DNA of 64,000 nucleotides from Leishmania infantum JPCM5 (Eukaryota > Euglenozoa > Kinetoplastea > Trypanosomatida > Trypanosomatidae): NCBI RefSeq assembly GCF_000002875.2, contig NC_009399.2:174884-238883 (forward strand), in the 5' to 3' direction. Positions 48,643-59,572 of this stretch are shown here, in pieces. The notes below the pieces were generated by a model, which did not search any database, was not told the origin of the DNA, and saw only the letters and a list, made by a program, of their open reading frames with translations. Made by a program: the position numbers and the translations under genes. How positions within the stretch are numbered: the stretch's first letter is position 1; the number at the start of each line of letters is the position of its first letter.

Positions 48643-51600
48643 ATGCTCCGGCCTCTGAAAGGGGAGTGGTGTGCGCAGGGACGCCCGCCAACGCCGCACC
48701 TGGAGCAGCAGCAGCAGCAGGTCTCGCCTTCTTGGACGCAAGACCAACCGCAGCAGCAGCGGCACTCGAAGGCGCAAAAGGGGCGAGCATCGAGGACGAG
48801 GGAGGTCGGCGCGTCGACGGCCAACGGCGGCAGCGACACGAACGCACGAGCGCCGCACCGCAGCTCCTCATGTGCTGTCGGTGCTCGTCGCCCGAGCGCG
48901 GGTCTCAACGACAACACCCGTAGCAGCTCCGACCACAGCAGCAGCACGGAGAGCGGCAACTGCTTCGAGGCACACACTCTTAGAGAAAGCTGGCGCAGCA
49001 TCGATCGACGGCAGCGGTGCAGAGAATCAGCCGAGCCGCCCGCGCGGCAGAAGCGAAGTGGGCACGTGAAACGAGCTAAGGATCTGCTTCTCCAGTGCCC
49101 GCCCGCCGGTAAGCCCGCTACGCCGGCGCTTGCACAAAAAGGCGACGTGGGAGGCGCAGCCGTGCAAGCAGCGCCAGCGGTGGCTGCACAGGACATCCAG
49201 GGGAGAGAGGAGCAACACCCACGCAGTGGTGGTGGCGTTTTACCGTTGCACCATCCGCTGTACTGCACACGCGGCGAAGCGCTCCTCGAGCACCCTCGGC
49301 ACGCATGCCCCTCCGACGGCGACGGCAGCAACGGCACTAGTGGGCGCCGCGGCTTCCGCTCCCCTGTAAAGCTGCAGCGCACGTCTCCCGAACGCAGCAC
49401 GCACGTAAGCAGGACGATCGCAGCTTCCCGTCGCGAAGGTCCGTTTTTTCGGAGCGCTGGTATCGTGGCGTACAGCAGCAGCTCCTCCTCTAGCACTCGC
49501 AGTGCAAGTAGCAGTGACAGTTGTGGCGGAGCCGGCGATGGAGGTCATACGCGACGCACGGCCCGCTTGGCGTCGCCAAAGCCGCTTATAGATGCAAGAA
49601 AGGTATTCAAGATGTCGCCGAACGCCCGCCTTGCGCGTGTTCGTGGCGCGGTCTGTGCGCAGCAGCAGCAAGGTCTGCCTCCTTCCACACTCATGGCATC
49701 CACTCATGAGCAGCAGCTCATCGATCCAGAATCTGTGACGGCCGCCCCAACTGCAACGGCGATTTGCAGTGCGCCGCCGTCGTTTCTCAGCCCGGCGAAG
49801 CGCTGCTGGAGTTCGTCTGGAGTGCATCGTGAAAGCGCGCCGGCTGATGCTGACCCCAGCGACAACGGCGGCGACGGAATTCATGAAGGCTGTGCTTCTC
49901 ACCACTCAAGCAAACTTGCTCGCCACGCTGCACGATTGCCGCCGCGAGAGGCGGAGAACGAGGTGCCAGCTGAGGTGATGGGTGTCTTGGCTGCACAGAC
50001 TTTGCTCATCCGTCGGGGAGAACGTGGAAGCAATACCTCGGAATACGGAAAGGGCAGCACACAATCGCACAGTTCAGTGCAGCGGAATGTGAAGAGCGCG
50101 CGGCGTCACCGACGGCATCATCGCCGGGACTACGCGCCCGCGCACGTCGTCCTCGAGAACGCGACGCCGCGACGAGCAGATGATGGCGCGTACAGCTACG
50201 GAAAAAACAGCAGCGATAGCATGCTGGCTAGCGCGGCTGAGGTTGGCTCCTCGCGCTGCGGACGGTGGCCGCCGAACGCGCGGTCGGCGAGATCCTTGGA
50301 AAGTATGGCTTCCCCGAATGTTGCGCTCGCATGTTCCGAGTTGCAGCGACAATACGGCGCCTCCCTGAGCAGCCGTTCAATGCAAGCGGCCTTTACTGCA
50401 TACCTGCACCTCAGTGGTCACGTGTCCAGCCCAGAGGGTAATGCCCGTCAGAGGGCCACTCCAGTGCAGGATGCGCCACCGCGGATCACCCACGCGCACG
50501 ATGCACTGCCAGCGCAGCAGCGGCCGAACATGAAAGCGGTCGCAGCACTCTCGGCACACAGCATGGGGATGGAGCCGGCGGCCGATGAACTTGCGCTGGA
50601 AAAAGAGGTGCTTCTCCTCCGATACTCGTTACTCATAACGTACGCGCTACTCGCAGCCACGGCGGTGAATGGGCACGATGGTGGTTGCGTCGGCGCAATG
50701 GCAGAGAGGCCGTGGCAGCACGTTGCGCGGCACTACGCTAAGTGGACGACGGAGACGGCGCAGCGGGCACATGGGCGCGCCGGTGCACAAGCAGGCGAGT
50801 CCGACGAGCAAAGCAGGGAGCGTCGACGTCGTCATCGGCGCTTTACTGCGCCGCACCTGCGCGGGCCGACTCCGTGGCCGGCGCTGGAGGCTCGGTTGGC
50901 TGCGGCGGTGCAAGCAGCGGCCGAGGAGCTGCTTTTTGACGGCGATGCAGCAACCGCACCACAGGCACTCCCTCCGCCACGGCTGCTGCTGCGCGAGTCT
51001 CCACCCCACGACGTCGTCGGGCTGCCCTCTGTGTGGTACCCGCCTCATCGAAGCGATGAGAACGACGGCCCGTTGAGCGGGAGGCTTTGGGTGTGGTTCA
51101 GCGGCGACGACGGCGGTCACTCGGAGGACGGCGTCGCAGGGGTCTCCCTATCGTCCTCTGATGAAGGCGTAAAGTGCAGCGGCGACAGTGGCGCGAAGCG
51201 GCGAAGTCTCAGCGAGGACAGCACCGCATGGCGGCGGCACGAGCGCAGAAAGGGCGAGGGGCTCTCATCGGCGTTAAGGTTCTCTCGCAGCAGCATTGTG
51301 GAGCGTCGGCGGCCGCAGGCGTTGGCGCCGTCGTTTCGTGGTGCGTGGCGCCGCTGCTTCGTTGTCGCAGACGATAGCGGCGTGTGCGTGTACCCCACCG
51401 AGCGCGATTACGCCGACTTTGCCAGCGAGAGCCTCCTCATGGCCGTTCCGTACGCATCGCTTGCCTACCTTATACCGGACTTTGCTGCTGCTGCTGCCGC
51501 GGTGGCAGTCGACGACGTCAGCGCGGAGCAAGAGGAGACGGGATGGAGCGGCAGCAGCCATTCAAGGCCCTCGAATCGCCCAGGACGAGGCGGCTACCCG

Positions 51601-53946
51601 CTGCAGCGCCACGGTTCTCTGGAAGCCGTGCACGTTTCGACGATAGAAGCTGTGACGGCCCAGCTTGTGACTGACGCCACGTACACGTACTTTGGCTTTC
51701 TGCACTGTCAGAGAGATGGTGTGGCGCGCCGCGCCGCAGGAATGACAGAGGCCTTCTCCACAGCGCTGCAGAATGCTTTCGATCAAGAGCAGGGGGATGC
51801 GCGCCCGCTTGGCTTTGCTCCTTGGCGCGTGAGCGGTGACAGCGGCCAGCGCTACGCTCACCGGCCACACGCACCGTTGCTGCTGCGCACGCAGTCCCGC
51901 GCCGCCCACGCAGAGTGGGTGCACTTCTTCGCTGTCAAGTTCAACCGGCATCTCTACGGGCTGCTCTTTCCGACATCGTCTGCGGCGACCGTGCCAAAGC
52001 CTCCGCTTACGTTTCGCCCTCGTGGCAATGCAGAGGCGGTGGCCGTGGCCGAGGCAGGCGCCGATGATGTCCTGCGCGACCACCTGCGGAAGGGGAGCCA
52101 TTGCCCCCGCAGCCGCACACGAAGCCTCAGCGCCAGCTCAACGCAGCGACAACAACACGTCTGCGATGGGGCAGCATCACCATCCGCGTCGTCGCATCAT
52201 CGCTCCTATCGACTGCCTCACGCAGATGAAGCACTGGAAGGCAAGGACCGCGACGACGCGCAGGACGAGGTAGGCACCGGCACCTGCGCCTTGCACCGTC
52301 TCTCCAACTCGTCCTCCTCCTCCATCCAAGTGGGGGACTCCTGTGACTACGGCACGCCCGCAGCAGCGACAGTGGAAAGGGCAGCTGCAGAGGCAAGAAG
52401 AGAAGTCAGAGGTGCATCGCTCAAGAACACGAACGAGGCACGTGAGGCGTTCTCCTCGCGACCGTCAACGACAGCGACTCCGCGACGCGATTGGCCGTCA
52501 GGAGCGTGTGAGCCGTGGTGGGAAACGACCGCGGCCTTGCGCTACTCCGTCGCGCAGCGGGATCAACAGCTGCAGGGCCAAGAAAGGAAGATGGCCGACA
52601 TGGCTGAGGCACTGCGGCAGCACGCGCAGCGCGTGCACAGCCTCGAAGAAAACCAGGACAGTCTTCGCACTGCTCTGCGTGACGCTCGCGACCGTCTCGC
52701 GAACGTGAGTGCAGCGGAGGGAGGCCAGCAATGGGAGGGCCGCGCAGAGTCGAGCAGCAAGTACCACATCCATCTCCGCCATCTACCACCCTCTGTGACA
52801 ACGCCACGCAAGCGGCACATGATTAACCCTGGTGCTTTCGATCAACCCAGAAGCCCGCGCGCACCCGGTCCAACCCGGCCCGATCCGCAGCATCAGGAGC
52901 AGCAGTGCGAGCTGGAATCTCTTCAAGCGCAGCTGGAGGAACTTCAGCGGCGCTACACGGAAGACGCCGTGTCGTGGCGAGCTGAGCGAGCGGCACTCGA
53001 AAGCCGCTGCCTTGCCTCGGAGGAGAAGCTGGAACACTTGCGCAGCGGTACCTCGCGGCCATCCCGCTCGCCGGCTCACCAGGTGGTGCACGAGATGGGC
53101 AACGACGACCACGAGATACGCCGCGGAACGGAGGGGTGTGTGGATGCGGTATCGTCTGGGCAGATGCTCAGCAGCGCGCTTGCCGCTGCCGAGAATAACG
53201 CCAGCGCGGCGGTACACGTTAGCCGATCCGCAAGCAAGTGCCGCCGGAATGGAGGTGCGGTGCCGCCCATCACCGTGGCCTCGGCACCAGACAACGCCTT
53301 TGCCTCCCTCCTGCTCACCTTCGAGCCCAGCCGCGGCCGTGCTGGTGCGCATGCCGGTGCCTGCGTCGATGGAGCGCTTATTGTCGATGAGGCCAGTGCG
53401 CGACTACTGTTTAGTGGCCCCACGGCGAACCAGCGTGGACGTCGCTGGGAGCTGCGGCATCGCGACACAGACGCCCTGCTTCGTATCCAGCTCGAGTTAC
53501 TGTCGCGAGCCCCGGGAGATGCGCGTGCGACGACTGGGTCGACCTCGCGCCGACGCAGTCAAGCCGCCTCCGCCTCCTCCGCGCCGACGGCGAAGACGCG
53601 AGCGTCTTCCTCGTCAGCGCACTCTCGGCCCGGCCACACGACCCCGCGCAGGCCCACCGGCGCAGCAGCTGGTGCATTGCTGCCCTCCTCGTCATCTCCG
53701 CCGCCGGCCTGGTCGGTGCATGCCTATGATCAGGGGAGCTCGCACCACTACTCTCCTTTGCCTGTCTCCGCGGCCGCAGCATCCTGCTCCACGGCATCGA
53801 CGCAGCCGCGTGCACGCATGTCCTCTCTCCTGCAGACGGTGAACATGATGCCGCGGCACACGCGGGCCTCGCTGCTGCGGCAGGCCGCCGTTGAGCAGAA
53901 GATTCAGGTGAGAGAAGCCGAGGAAGAGAGGGGCGGCTTCATGTAG
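48643..53946 (+). CDS. PH-like domain and coiled-coil protein (1767 aa)
   Basis: Frame open from ATG 48643 to TAG 53944-53946. Residues 1 to about 640 are disordered, Ser/Arg/His-rich. A short helical segment lies near 650-760 (LEKEVLLLRYSLLITYALLAATAV). Residues about 897-1107 look like a pleckstrin-homology fold: it opens with FRGAWRRCFVVADDSGVCVYP and closes with LLRTQSRAAHAEWVHFFAVKFNRHL, the usual last strand and helix with the conserved Trp. Between them is a 100-residue insert, so the domain is split. Coiled coil follows at about 1300-1355 and 1420-1465 (LQAQLEELQRRY, ERAALESRC), then a disordered tail and a short basic C-terminus. Phosphoinositide or protein binding at a membrane or the cytoskeleton is inferred. 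The exact family is not recognised. Confidence 0.72.
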   Translation: MLRPLKGEWCAQGRPPTPHLEQQQQQVSPSWTQDQPQQQRHSKAQKGRASRTREVGASTANGGSDTNARAPHRSSSCAVGARRPSAGLNDNTRSSSDHSSSTESGNCFEAHTLRESWRSIDRRQRCRESAEPPARQKRSGHVKRAKDLLLQCPPAGKPATPALAQKGDVGGAAVQAAPAVAAQDIQGREEQHPRSGGGVLPLHHPLYCTRGEALLEHPRHACPSDGDGSNGTSGRRGFRSPVKLQRTSPERSTHVSRTIAASRREGPFFRSAGIVAYSSSSSSSTRSASSSDSCGGAGDGGHTRRTARLASPKPLIDARKVFKMSPNARLARVRGAVCAQQQQGLPPSTLMASTHEQQLIDPESVTAAPTATAICSAPPSFLSPAKRCWSSSGVHRESAPADADPSDNGGDGIHEGCASHHSSKLARHAARLPPREAENEVPAEVMGVLAAQTLLIRRGERGSNTSEYGKGSTQSHSSVQRNVKSARRHRRHHRRDYAPAHVVLENATPRRADDGAYSYGKNSSDSMLASAAEVGSSRCGRWPPNARSARSLESMASPNVALACSELQRQYGASLSSRSMQAAFTAYLHLSGHVSSPEGNARQRATPVQDAPPRITHAHDALPAQQRPNMKAVAALSAHSMGMEPAADELALEKEVLLLRYSLLITYALLAATAVNGHDGGCVGAMAERPWQHVARHYAKWTTETAQRAHGRAGAQAGESDEQSRERRRRHRRFTAPHLRGPTPWPALEARLAAAVQAAAEELLFDGDAATAPQALPPPRLLLRESPPHDVVGLPSVWYPPHRSDENDGPLSGRLWVWFSGDDGGHSEDGVAGVSLSSSDEGVKCSGDSGAKRRSLSEDSTAWRRHERRKGEGLSSALRFSRSSIVERRRPQALAPSFRGAWRRCFVVADDSGVCVYPTERDYADFASESLLMAVPYASLAYLIPDFAAAAAAVAVDDVSAEQEETGWSGSSHSRPSNRPGRGGYPLQRHGSLEAVHVSTIEAVTAQLVTDATYTYFGFLHCQRDGVARRAAGMTEAFSTALQNAFDQEQGDARPLGFAPWRVSGDSGQRYAHRPHAPLLLRTQSRAAHAEWVHFFAVKFNRHLYGLLFPTSSAATVPKPPLTFRPRGNAEAVAVAEAGADDVLRDHLRKGSHCPRSRTRSLSASSTQRQQHVCDGAASPSASSHHRSYRLPHADEALEGKDRDDAQDEVGTGTCALHRLSNSSSSSIQVGDSCDYGTPAAATVERAAAEARREVRGASLKNTNEAREAFSSRPSTTATPRRDWPSGACEPWWETTAALRYSVAQRDQQLQGQERKMADMAEALRQHAQRVHSLEENQDSLRTALRDARDRLANVSAAEGGQQWEGRAESSSKYHIHLRHLPPSVTTPRKRHMINPGAFDQPRSPRAPGPTRPDPQHQEQQCELESLQAQLEELQRRYTEDAVSWRAERAALESRCLASEEKLEHLRSGTSRPSRSPAHQVVHEMGNDDHEIRRGTEGCVDAVSSGQMLSSALAAAENNASAAVHVSRSASKCRRNGGAVPPITVASAPDNAFASLLLTFEPSRGRAGAHAGACVDGALIVDEASARLLFSGPTANQRGRRWELRHRDTDALLRIQLELLSRAPGDARATTGSTSRRRSQAASASSAPTAKTRASSSSAHSRPGHTTPRRPTGAAAGALLPSSSSPPPAWSVHAYDQGSSHHYSPLPVSAAAASCSTASTQPRARMSSLLQTVNMMPRHTRASLLRQAAVEQKIQVREAEEERGGFM

Positions 53947-55828
53947 CACTGCCGAAAGCGCGCGCGGGCGCGTGCGTGTTGTAGAGCGAAGAGCTGCGTG
54001 AAATCGGAATCGTGCGCGCGGTCGGTCCTTCCCCTCGCCCCCGCCCGCTCACCACATGCGCAACTCGCCATCGCGACAAGGTTCTTCTGCGTGTGCTCTG
54101 CTTGTGTTTTGTGCCTAGACCCTGTGTCTTGCGCTCTCCGCCATCTATGCCGCATGACCGCCACCACCACCATCGTCTCATCGTCCTCTCGCGTGGCAGG
54201 TGTTTTATCGGCTGCACAGCACCTCATCTATCCCCCTCCCAACCGCGCTTTATCAGCCCTCAGCCCTTAGCCCTCTCTCTCTCCTGCTTCTCTGTGGACG
54301 AGATGTAAGAATCTGGCACACACACACACACACACGCCGGTGCCTGCTATGCATAGCGGGCTTTCCGTGACCCCCGCGCCACATGCGCTCATGCCTGCGC
54401 TTCGCTTCCCCTGTGATGTACTTACCTCTTCTCCCTCGACCCTCTCCCACCATCCTCCGTACTCTCGTCACTCGCGAGCGCAGCTACTCCCATATCACGT
54501 AAATCACGTCAAGCTTGCAGGTGTCTGTGTCCACGTGCCACACGTACACGTGCAGAGACATAGCCTCCCTTCATACCTCGGTGTCTACGTGTGCACATCT
54601 GCTTCCGCTAGCGGTGGAGAAGTGCTAGTGCGCCTCTGGGAGGACGAGGCGCAGGACAAGGAGGCTGCCGTTGCGGCTACGCGGCTCTCTGCACTCCGGC
54701 ACATACCCACATGTGCACAGACAGATACGCGCCGACTCCTCTCGCTCTCATCTCTATTAAAGGCATACAGGTTGAAGCGCTGGAATCTCCTTTGTTTCGC
54801 TACAAGAACGCATCCCGCTTTTCCTCGCACACCACCACCACCCTCTCCACCTGCCCGTCCCACGTTCCCCCCTCATCGTGTTCGCTGTCGTCGTTGTCTT
54901 GAGGGCGTCGTTGTGTTTCTTTAGTGGGGTTTCGTTTTGATGTAAGGCTCTTCCTTTTTGTCCTTTCACTCGTGTGCACTGGCGGGAGCCTCCGGTCAAA
55001 ACTCAACACACACACATACACACATCCCTCCGCCCTCCCTCCAACCACCACCTAGAAGGGGCCCCTCTCCCTCTCGTCTGTAGGCGTGTGTATTTATGTG
55101 TGTGTGTGCTCTGGTGTCGGTCGTCATCTCACCGCCGCTTCTCCGTCGTCGTCTCCGTTTCGCTTCTTCGTCTCCGAGTCGGCCGACGCCGCCACCCTTA
55201 CCACCACGCCTCGACCCCTCTCCCTTCCCCGTTGTCTCTCGGTCTCCCTGGTGTCGGCAGCGGTGGTACTGCTGCTGCTGCTCTTGCTGCTGACGAGGTC
55301 GGCGTTGTTTTTCCCTTCGTTTTCCTCTTCGCTTCACCTGTTTTCGCTCCCATCCGCTGCTGTCTCTCGCTCTCGCCCCGTCAGCCTCTGTGCGCGCGCG
55401 TTCGCTGTCGCTTGGGGGCAAGCCTCTTCCACTTCTCGCTCGCCCATCCACGCGTGGCCCCCTCCCCCTCTCTTTACACGACATCGCTCGTACTATTCCT
55501 CTCCTCCCCTCTTATCCACCAGCGGCGCCCGTCTCTCCGGCGCGCCGGCTGCGCACGCGTTGACGGACGTTTTTTTTGCTTTTTTCTTGTGTGCGGCGTT
55601 GACGGAGGCGTGCGCTCCGCGGTGCGGGTCCTTTCTCTTGGCTGTTGTCTGTGTGGTTGCGGTGGTAGTGGTGGTTGCCGCCCTTGTCCTTTACCGTGTA
55701 GTCGCACACGCACACAGACACATACATATATGTAAATTTATTATTATTATATATATATATTAGAGCGCGTTCCTATTGGTCTGTGTGTGTGTGTGTGTCC
55801 TTCCCCCTCCCCCACGCTGTGGTTTCTT
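53947..55828 (+). other. Intergenic spacer
   Basis: CT-, CA- and GT-rich sequence: (CA)n at 54317-54335, poly-T at 55568-55576, and a TTA/TA run at 55738-55761. No convincing gene. Acceptor choice for the next gene is unclear because the last pyrimidine tract has no AG before the ATG. Confidence 0.55.
55738..55761 (+). repeat. TTA/TA-rich microsatellite
   Basis: (TTA)n passing into (TA)6-7, about 70 bp upstream of a probable start codon. Confidence 0.85.
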
Positions 55829-58800
55829 ATGTCACTTCTTCGTGTCACTCAGTGGCTGACGGCGGATGGCAAAGTACAAATCGATATCACCAACACCAGC
55901 GGACGGACACAGTACCCGCCGTCGCAGGACCCACCGAGCTCGCTGCAGCCAAGCAGCAGCAAGGTCCGCCGTGCTCGTGGCATCCCCGACCGCGATGAAC
56001 CGTGCTCACTAATCGTGTCTCTGCGCTCATCGCACCCGCAATTCTTCTATTACCGCGGGCCGCAGCACAAGCAGCTGTCCTTCTCCACGTCGGTGGCCTC
56101 ACACCTGTACGCGCCGCCTCCAGGAAGCGCCTCCAGCGCCGGAGCTGTTGGCGGTTGTGGGAACAATAACAAGCATCAGCGCGGTCCATCGTCACTGTGG
56201 GGTCCCAGAGTTGTTGATCCGGTCATCGAAGACGTGTCGCGGCAGGCCTGGAAAGACTTGGGATTTCCTCCCATCGCGGCGCCGGCTGCGGGGACAGTGA
56301 AATCATCAGCAGCCGCGCCAGAAGCAGCCTCGTCAGTGGTGGGCAAGAGCAATAACGGAGGCAGCGGTGATGATCGGCCGCTGCTGGTGCGCGAAGAACT
56401 GGCGGACTGCGTCTTGCTACCCGGGGAGCGGCGCACCTTCTTGTTGGAGGTGGACACCCCGTCCGTGCTGCAGCGCCTCATGGCGCCGCTCGTGCAGCGA
56501 AAAGCGCGGATCACATCTGTTCCGCCGCTGCGAGGGAATGCAATGACGCAAGACTCCTGCCCCCTCCCGGCCCTCCGCGGCTCGCCCCCGCTGCTCGGCG
56601 GCCACAGCAGGGACACCGGCAGCAAGCCGCAGCCGAGGGCAGCGCACACCCACGGCACGGAAGACGTTACAAACGTTCCACTCAGCGAGAGCGCGCTCCG
56701 TGCGACGGAGGTGTTCCACCTGAGTAGGCGTGAGTCTTCCAGCATGGGCGGCAAGCCGAATCCCACCTTGTTCCCGGCAACCCGTCGCACCGCCGCAAAA
56801 GACGCCAAGTCATCTTTGGGTGACGGACAGCAGCAGCGAGCCCTGAGCAAGCGCGGTAACGGCCCTCTCCAGAGCTCTAGAAGTAGAAGCAGCAGCAGCA
56901 GTGAGATCAGCGACTGCGACAGCCACTCATACAACTCTGTGCCCCAGCTGAACAAGACGCAGCACCCAACACGTCAGTGGGCAATGCCGTGGGGTGCCGA
57001 CGACGAGGGTGACCGCAAAGGTGATGCAGCGGACCAGACACCACCCGGGAACGGTCGGCGCAGCCGACGACCACACGAAAAGCGTGACATGAGCGACACA
57101 GAGGACGGCAATGACCGCTCGCTGTCGCCACAGCCGCTCAGCATCGTGCAGGACAGCATGACCACCCGTGAGTCGCTGGACGCCTCACGTCTATCCGCTG
57201 CCACCGCTCCGAGCGCCCCTGGGCACGGGCCATCTGGTGGCACGGCACGTGACTCTCAACTCACCAGCCGCGACTTCACAGTGCCCAGCTCCATGAGCAC
57301 GACAGCAGCTAGCACCCCTTTCCTCGCCAAGGCCAGCAGGGAGGATTCTGGAAAGCCAAATACGCATCCGCGCGTCGGCGCTGCGGGCAGTGGCGCCACA
57401 CGCACACTCTACGATGGTGATGCGAACGAAGCGGCCAACCCGGCGAATGACAGCAGCGATCGCGCGCAGCGCTGGTTGCCGCCCGCCTCGACGTCGCAGC
57501 GCCCCACCTTTTATGTCTACTACGCACCGCTCGGGGATGAGAACAAGTGTGTCGACGAGGCGCGCAAATGGCTGCTGAAGGAGCAGCACGCGTACCGCCA
57601 GTGGCTCGACAAACTGGTGCGCGTTATTGTCGATCTGGAGCGGAAACGCGAGCAAGGGTGGATACGGACGAGCAATAACTCAGTCCAGTCGCCGCATCGG
57701 CCGCTCGGTGCTCGGCGTGTGCTGCCGCCCATACTCGGGGAGCTTGTCCGGTGGCGCACCGGCGATGGCGGCAGCGGCGCCGTTATTGACGTGATGGCGC
57801 CGTCACCCATCACTGCCGCTGCCTTTCAGTACTACTACGGTAACCTCCCGCTCCAGAAAATCGTGCATCGACCCCTCTCGCAACTAAGCGTTCGCAGCAA
57901 CAGCATCCGTCACTCATGGATGGGTGGCGGCAGCGGCAGCAACAGAAACGCTGGCGGTGTTCACGACAAGGAAGCTGTGTTGGTACTTCCGCCGTCTTTC
58001 GCCGCGACGCGGCACAACCGCGTTAGCGCGAAGGCACGCAAAATGTTCAAGGAGGAGCGTCACGGTGCCGGGACGGTGGTGCTGCCGCTTCAGGTAAAAA
58101 CCCAGTCCGCAGCGCAGCCGTCGCCTAAGCCGATCGTCGGCAACGGCGGCGCCGTCAGTGCGGCCACCGCCACCCAGCCGTCCCCCTCATCGTCGCAGAC
58201 GTCCGAAGAAATGTGCGACCTTTCGCGCAAGTCGTCTGAGCCGCCGTACAGCAGAGTCTGGACGACGATGTCGTCGCCGTGGCAGCTGCGCACCTACCAG
58301 GCCACCTCACCACCGCATTACACAATGGAGAACTCCTCCGAACTGGGGGACTACCGCGGCAGCAGCACGCCCATGAGTGAGAGCCCACGCGCCGAGACGG
58401 GCTACGAGCGCCCGCGCTTCAAATCGGGGTGTGGCCTGGCGCTCCTGGAGGATTCGGCTGCAACTCTGCCAACGTTTTCGCGCAACTCGCTCGCAGATGG
58501 GATGTCTGCGCTTCCATCGAAGACCGATAACACGGGGACTCCGATGGACTTGAAGGAGAGTTTTCTCAGCCCTAGCAGCTCCAAGGTGAATCGCACAGAA
58601 ACACTTGACCCAGTCGCAGCGGAGATGGCGGCCGCGGGCCTTCCTACGTCCCGCTGGTCGTCGCTTAGCGGCGTCTACGGCCAGATGCACCGCGGGTTCT
58701 CCGACTCGCCGCTGCAGCAGCGACCGCAGCTGCCGTCCTCCCCCTCCATCGGGGACATGGCCTCCCCGGATAGCCGCATCCCGAGCAGCAGCAGCACTGG

Positions 58801-59572
58801 AGTGGGTGGTACCGGTGCTGCCTCACAGGGCGCAGTGCGGCTGAGCTACAACTCGCCACCCTCCTCTAGTGGTGCTCCGGGCAACGCCCGCAGCGCCGAC
58901 GACTCCGCGGCTGCCTCGAGCGCCGCGACCGCGGTGGGACGCTCTGGGAGCACCCCCACCACCACCAGCAGCAATGGCGTCCTAAAGAAGCTCTCGCTGG
59001 CGGACATTCAAGGGGCAATCACAGATGGCGCTCTTACGGCCACTGTGCCGGCGGGCAGCTTCGCAGCTCAGCTACTTCAGTCTATCTGTGGCTACGGCGG
59101 CAGTGCCAAGCATGACGTCGATGAGGAAGGCAATGCGGCGCCTCACATGCGCGACATCTCCTCTGCGCCGCCGCAGACGCTGGCGTATCGCCGTCGCAGC
59201 ACCGCCGTTTCCAACAGCTTCACCGGGAGCATATTCGGCAGCAGCTTCTCGATGCGTCCCCAGGAGCGACTGAACCGGATGGCTGACCAGTCAATGGCAG
59301 CTGGCAGTCAGGTGAAGGTTGCAGTGCAGCAGTTGACGGCGACCGCGTCCGACCTTGTGCAGCAGCACGGCCCGCCTGCCATGAGCGGGCTCATGAGTCT
59401 TCTGAACTTCCTCAAGGACACTGTCTTCACCCCCGAGAACGTGGGCATGATTCAGATGGTGGTGGCGCCGATGGTGATGGCATGCTCCGTGCTTGTGGTT
59501 GTGTACCTCATCTTCAGCGGCGAGGGCATCGGGAGCGATGTCTTCTCACTGATAGACGGCAGGGGCCTGTGA
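55829..59572 (+). CDS. Hypothetical protein with beta-rich N-terminus and C-terminal membrane anchor (1247 aa)
   Basis: ATG 55829 (MSLLRVTQWLTADGKVQIDI) is the only early ATG in this frame; a GTG upstream is ignored. The start is not secure: the AG that follows the nearest pyrimidine tract (55851-55852) lies inside the gene. Residues ~8-100 look beta-rich (KVQIDITNTSG, CSLIVSLRSSHPQFFYYRG), with a further strand pair near 200 (CVLLPGERRTFLLEV). An ordered patch near 560-620 contains FYVYYAPLGDENKCVDEARKW. The rest is long Ser/Pro/Gly-rich disorder. One hydrophobic span at about 1207-1231 (MVVAPMVMACSVLVVVYLIF) leaves a 17-residue tail, a near tail-anchored layout. Beta domain plus C-terminal anchor loosely recalls VAP proteins, but no MSP signature is evident; function unknown. 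Confidence 0.75.
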   Translation: MSLLRVTQWLTADGKVQIDITNTSGRTQYPPSQDPPSSLQPSSSKVRRARGIPDRDEPCSLIVSLRSSHPQFFYYRGPQHKQLSFSTSVASHLYAPPPGSASSAGAVGGCGNNNKHQRGPSSLWGPRVVDPVIEDVSRQAWKDLGFPPIAAPAAGTVKSSAAAPEAASSVVGKSNNGGSGDDRPLLVREELADCVLLPGERRTFLLEVDTPSVLQRLMAPLVQRKARITSVPPLRGNAMTQDSCPLPALRGSPPLLGGHSRDTGSKPQPRAAHTHGTEDVTNVPLSESALRATEVFHLSRRESSSMGGKPNPTLFPATRRTAAKDAKSSLGDGQQQRALSKRGNGPLQSSRSRSSSSSEISDCDSHSYNSVPQLNKTQHPTRQWAMPWGADDEGDRKGDAADQTPPGNGRRSRRPHEKRDMSDTEDGNDRSLSPQPLSIVQDSMTTRESLDASRLSAATAPSAPGHGPSGGTARDSQLTSRDFTVPSSMSTTAASTPFLAKASREDSGKPNTHPRVGAAGSGATRTLYDGDANEAANPANDSSDRAQRWLPPASTSQRPTFYVYYAPLGDENKCVDEARKWLLKEQHAYRQWLDKLVRVIVDLERKREQGWIRTSNNSVQSPHRPLGARRVLPPILGELVRWRTGDGGSGAVIDVMAPSPITAAAFQYYYGNLPLQKIVHRPLSQLSVRSNSIRHSWMGGGSGSNRNAGGVHDKEAVLVLPPSFAATRHNRVSAKARKMFKEERHGAGTVVLPLQVKTQSAAQPSPKPIVGNGGAVSAATATQPSPSSSQTSEEMCDLSRKSSEPPYSRVWTTMSSPWQLRTYQATSPPHYTMENSSELGDYRGSSTPMSESPRAETGYERPRFKSGCGLALLEDSAATLPTFSRNSLADGMSALPSKTDNTGTPMDLKESFLSPSSSKVNRTETLDPVAAEMAAAGLPTSRWSSLSGVYGQMHRGFSDSPLQQRPQLPSSPSIGDMASPDSRIPSSSSTGVGGTGAASQGAVRLSYNSPPSSSGAPGNARSADDSAAASSAATAVGRSGSTPTTTSSNGVLKKLSLADIQGAITDGALTATVPAGSFAAQLLQSICGYGGSAKHDVDEEGNAAPHMRDISSAPPQTLAYRRRSTAVSNSFTGSIFGSSFSMRPQERLNRMADQSMAAGSQVKVAVQQLTATASDLVQQHGPPAMSGLMSLLNFLKDTVFTPENVGMIQMVVAPMVMACSVLVVVYLIFSGEGIGSDVFSLIDGRGL

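Noticed and set aside
54974..55735. 253-codon + strand frame with hydrophobic stretches
   Set aside because: Translation is Ser/Arg/Leu/Val/Cys-biased from CT/GT-rich spacer; no ATG-led, domain-supported protein.
58907..59572. Possible cis-intron near the start or end of the 1247-residue gene
   Set aside because: Cis-introns are extremely rare in trypanosomatids and the frame is continuous without one.
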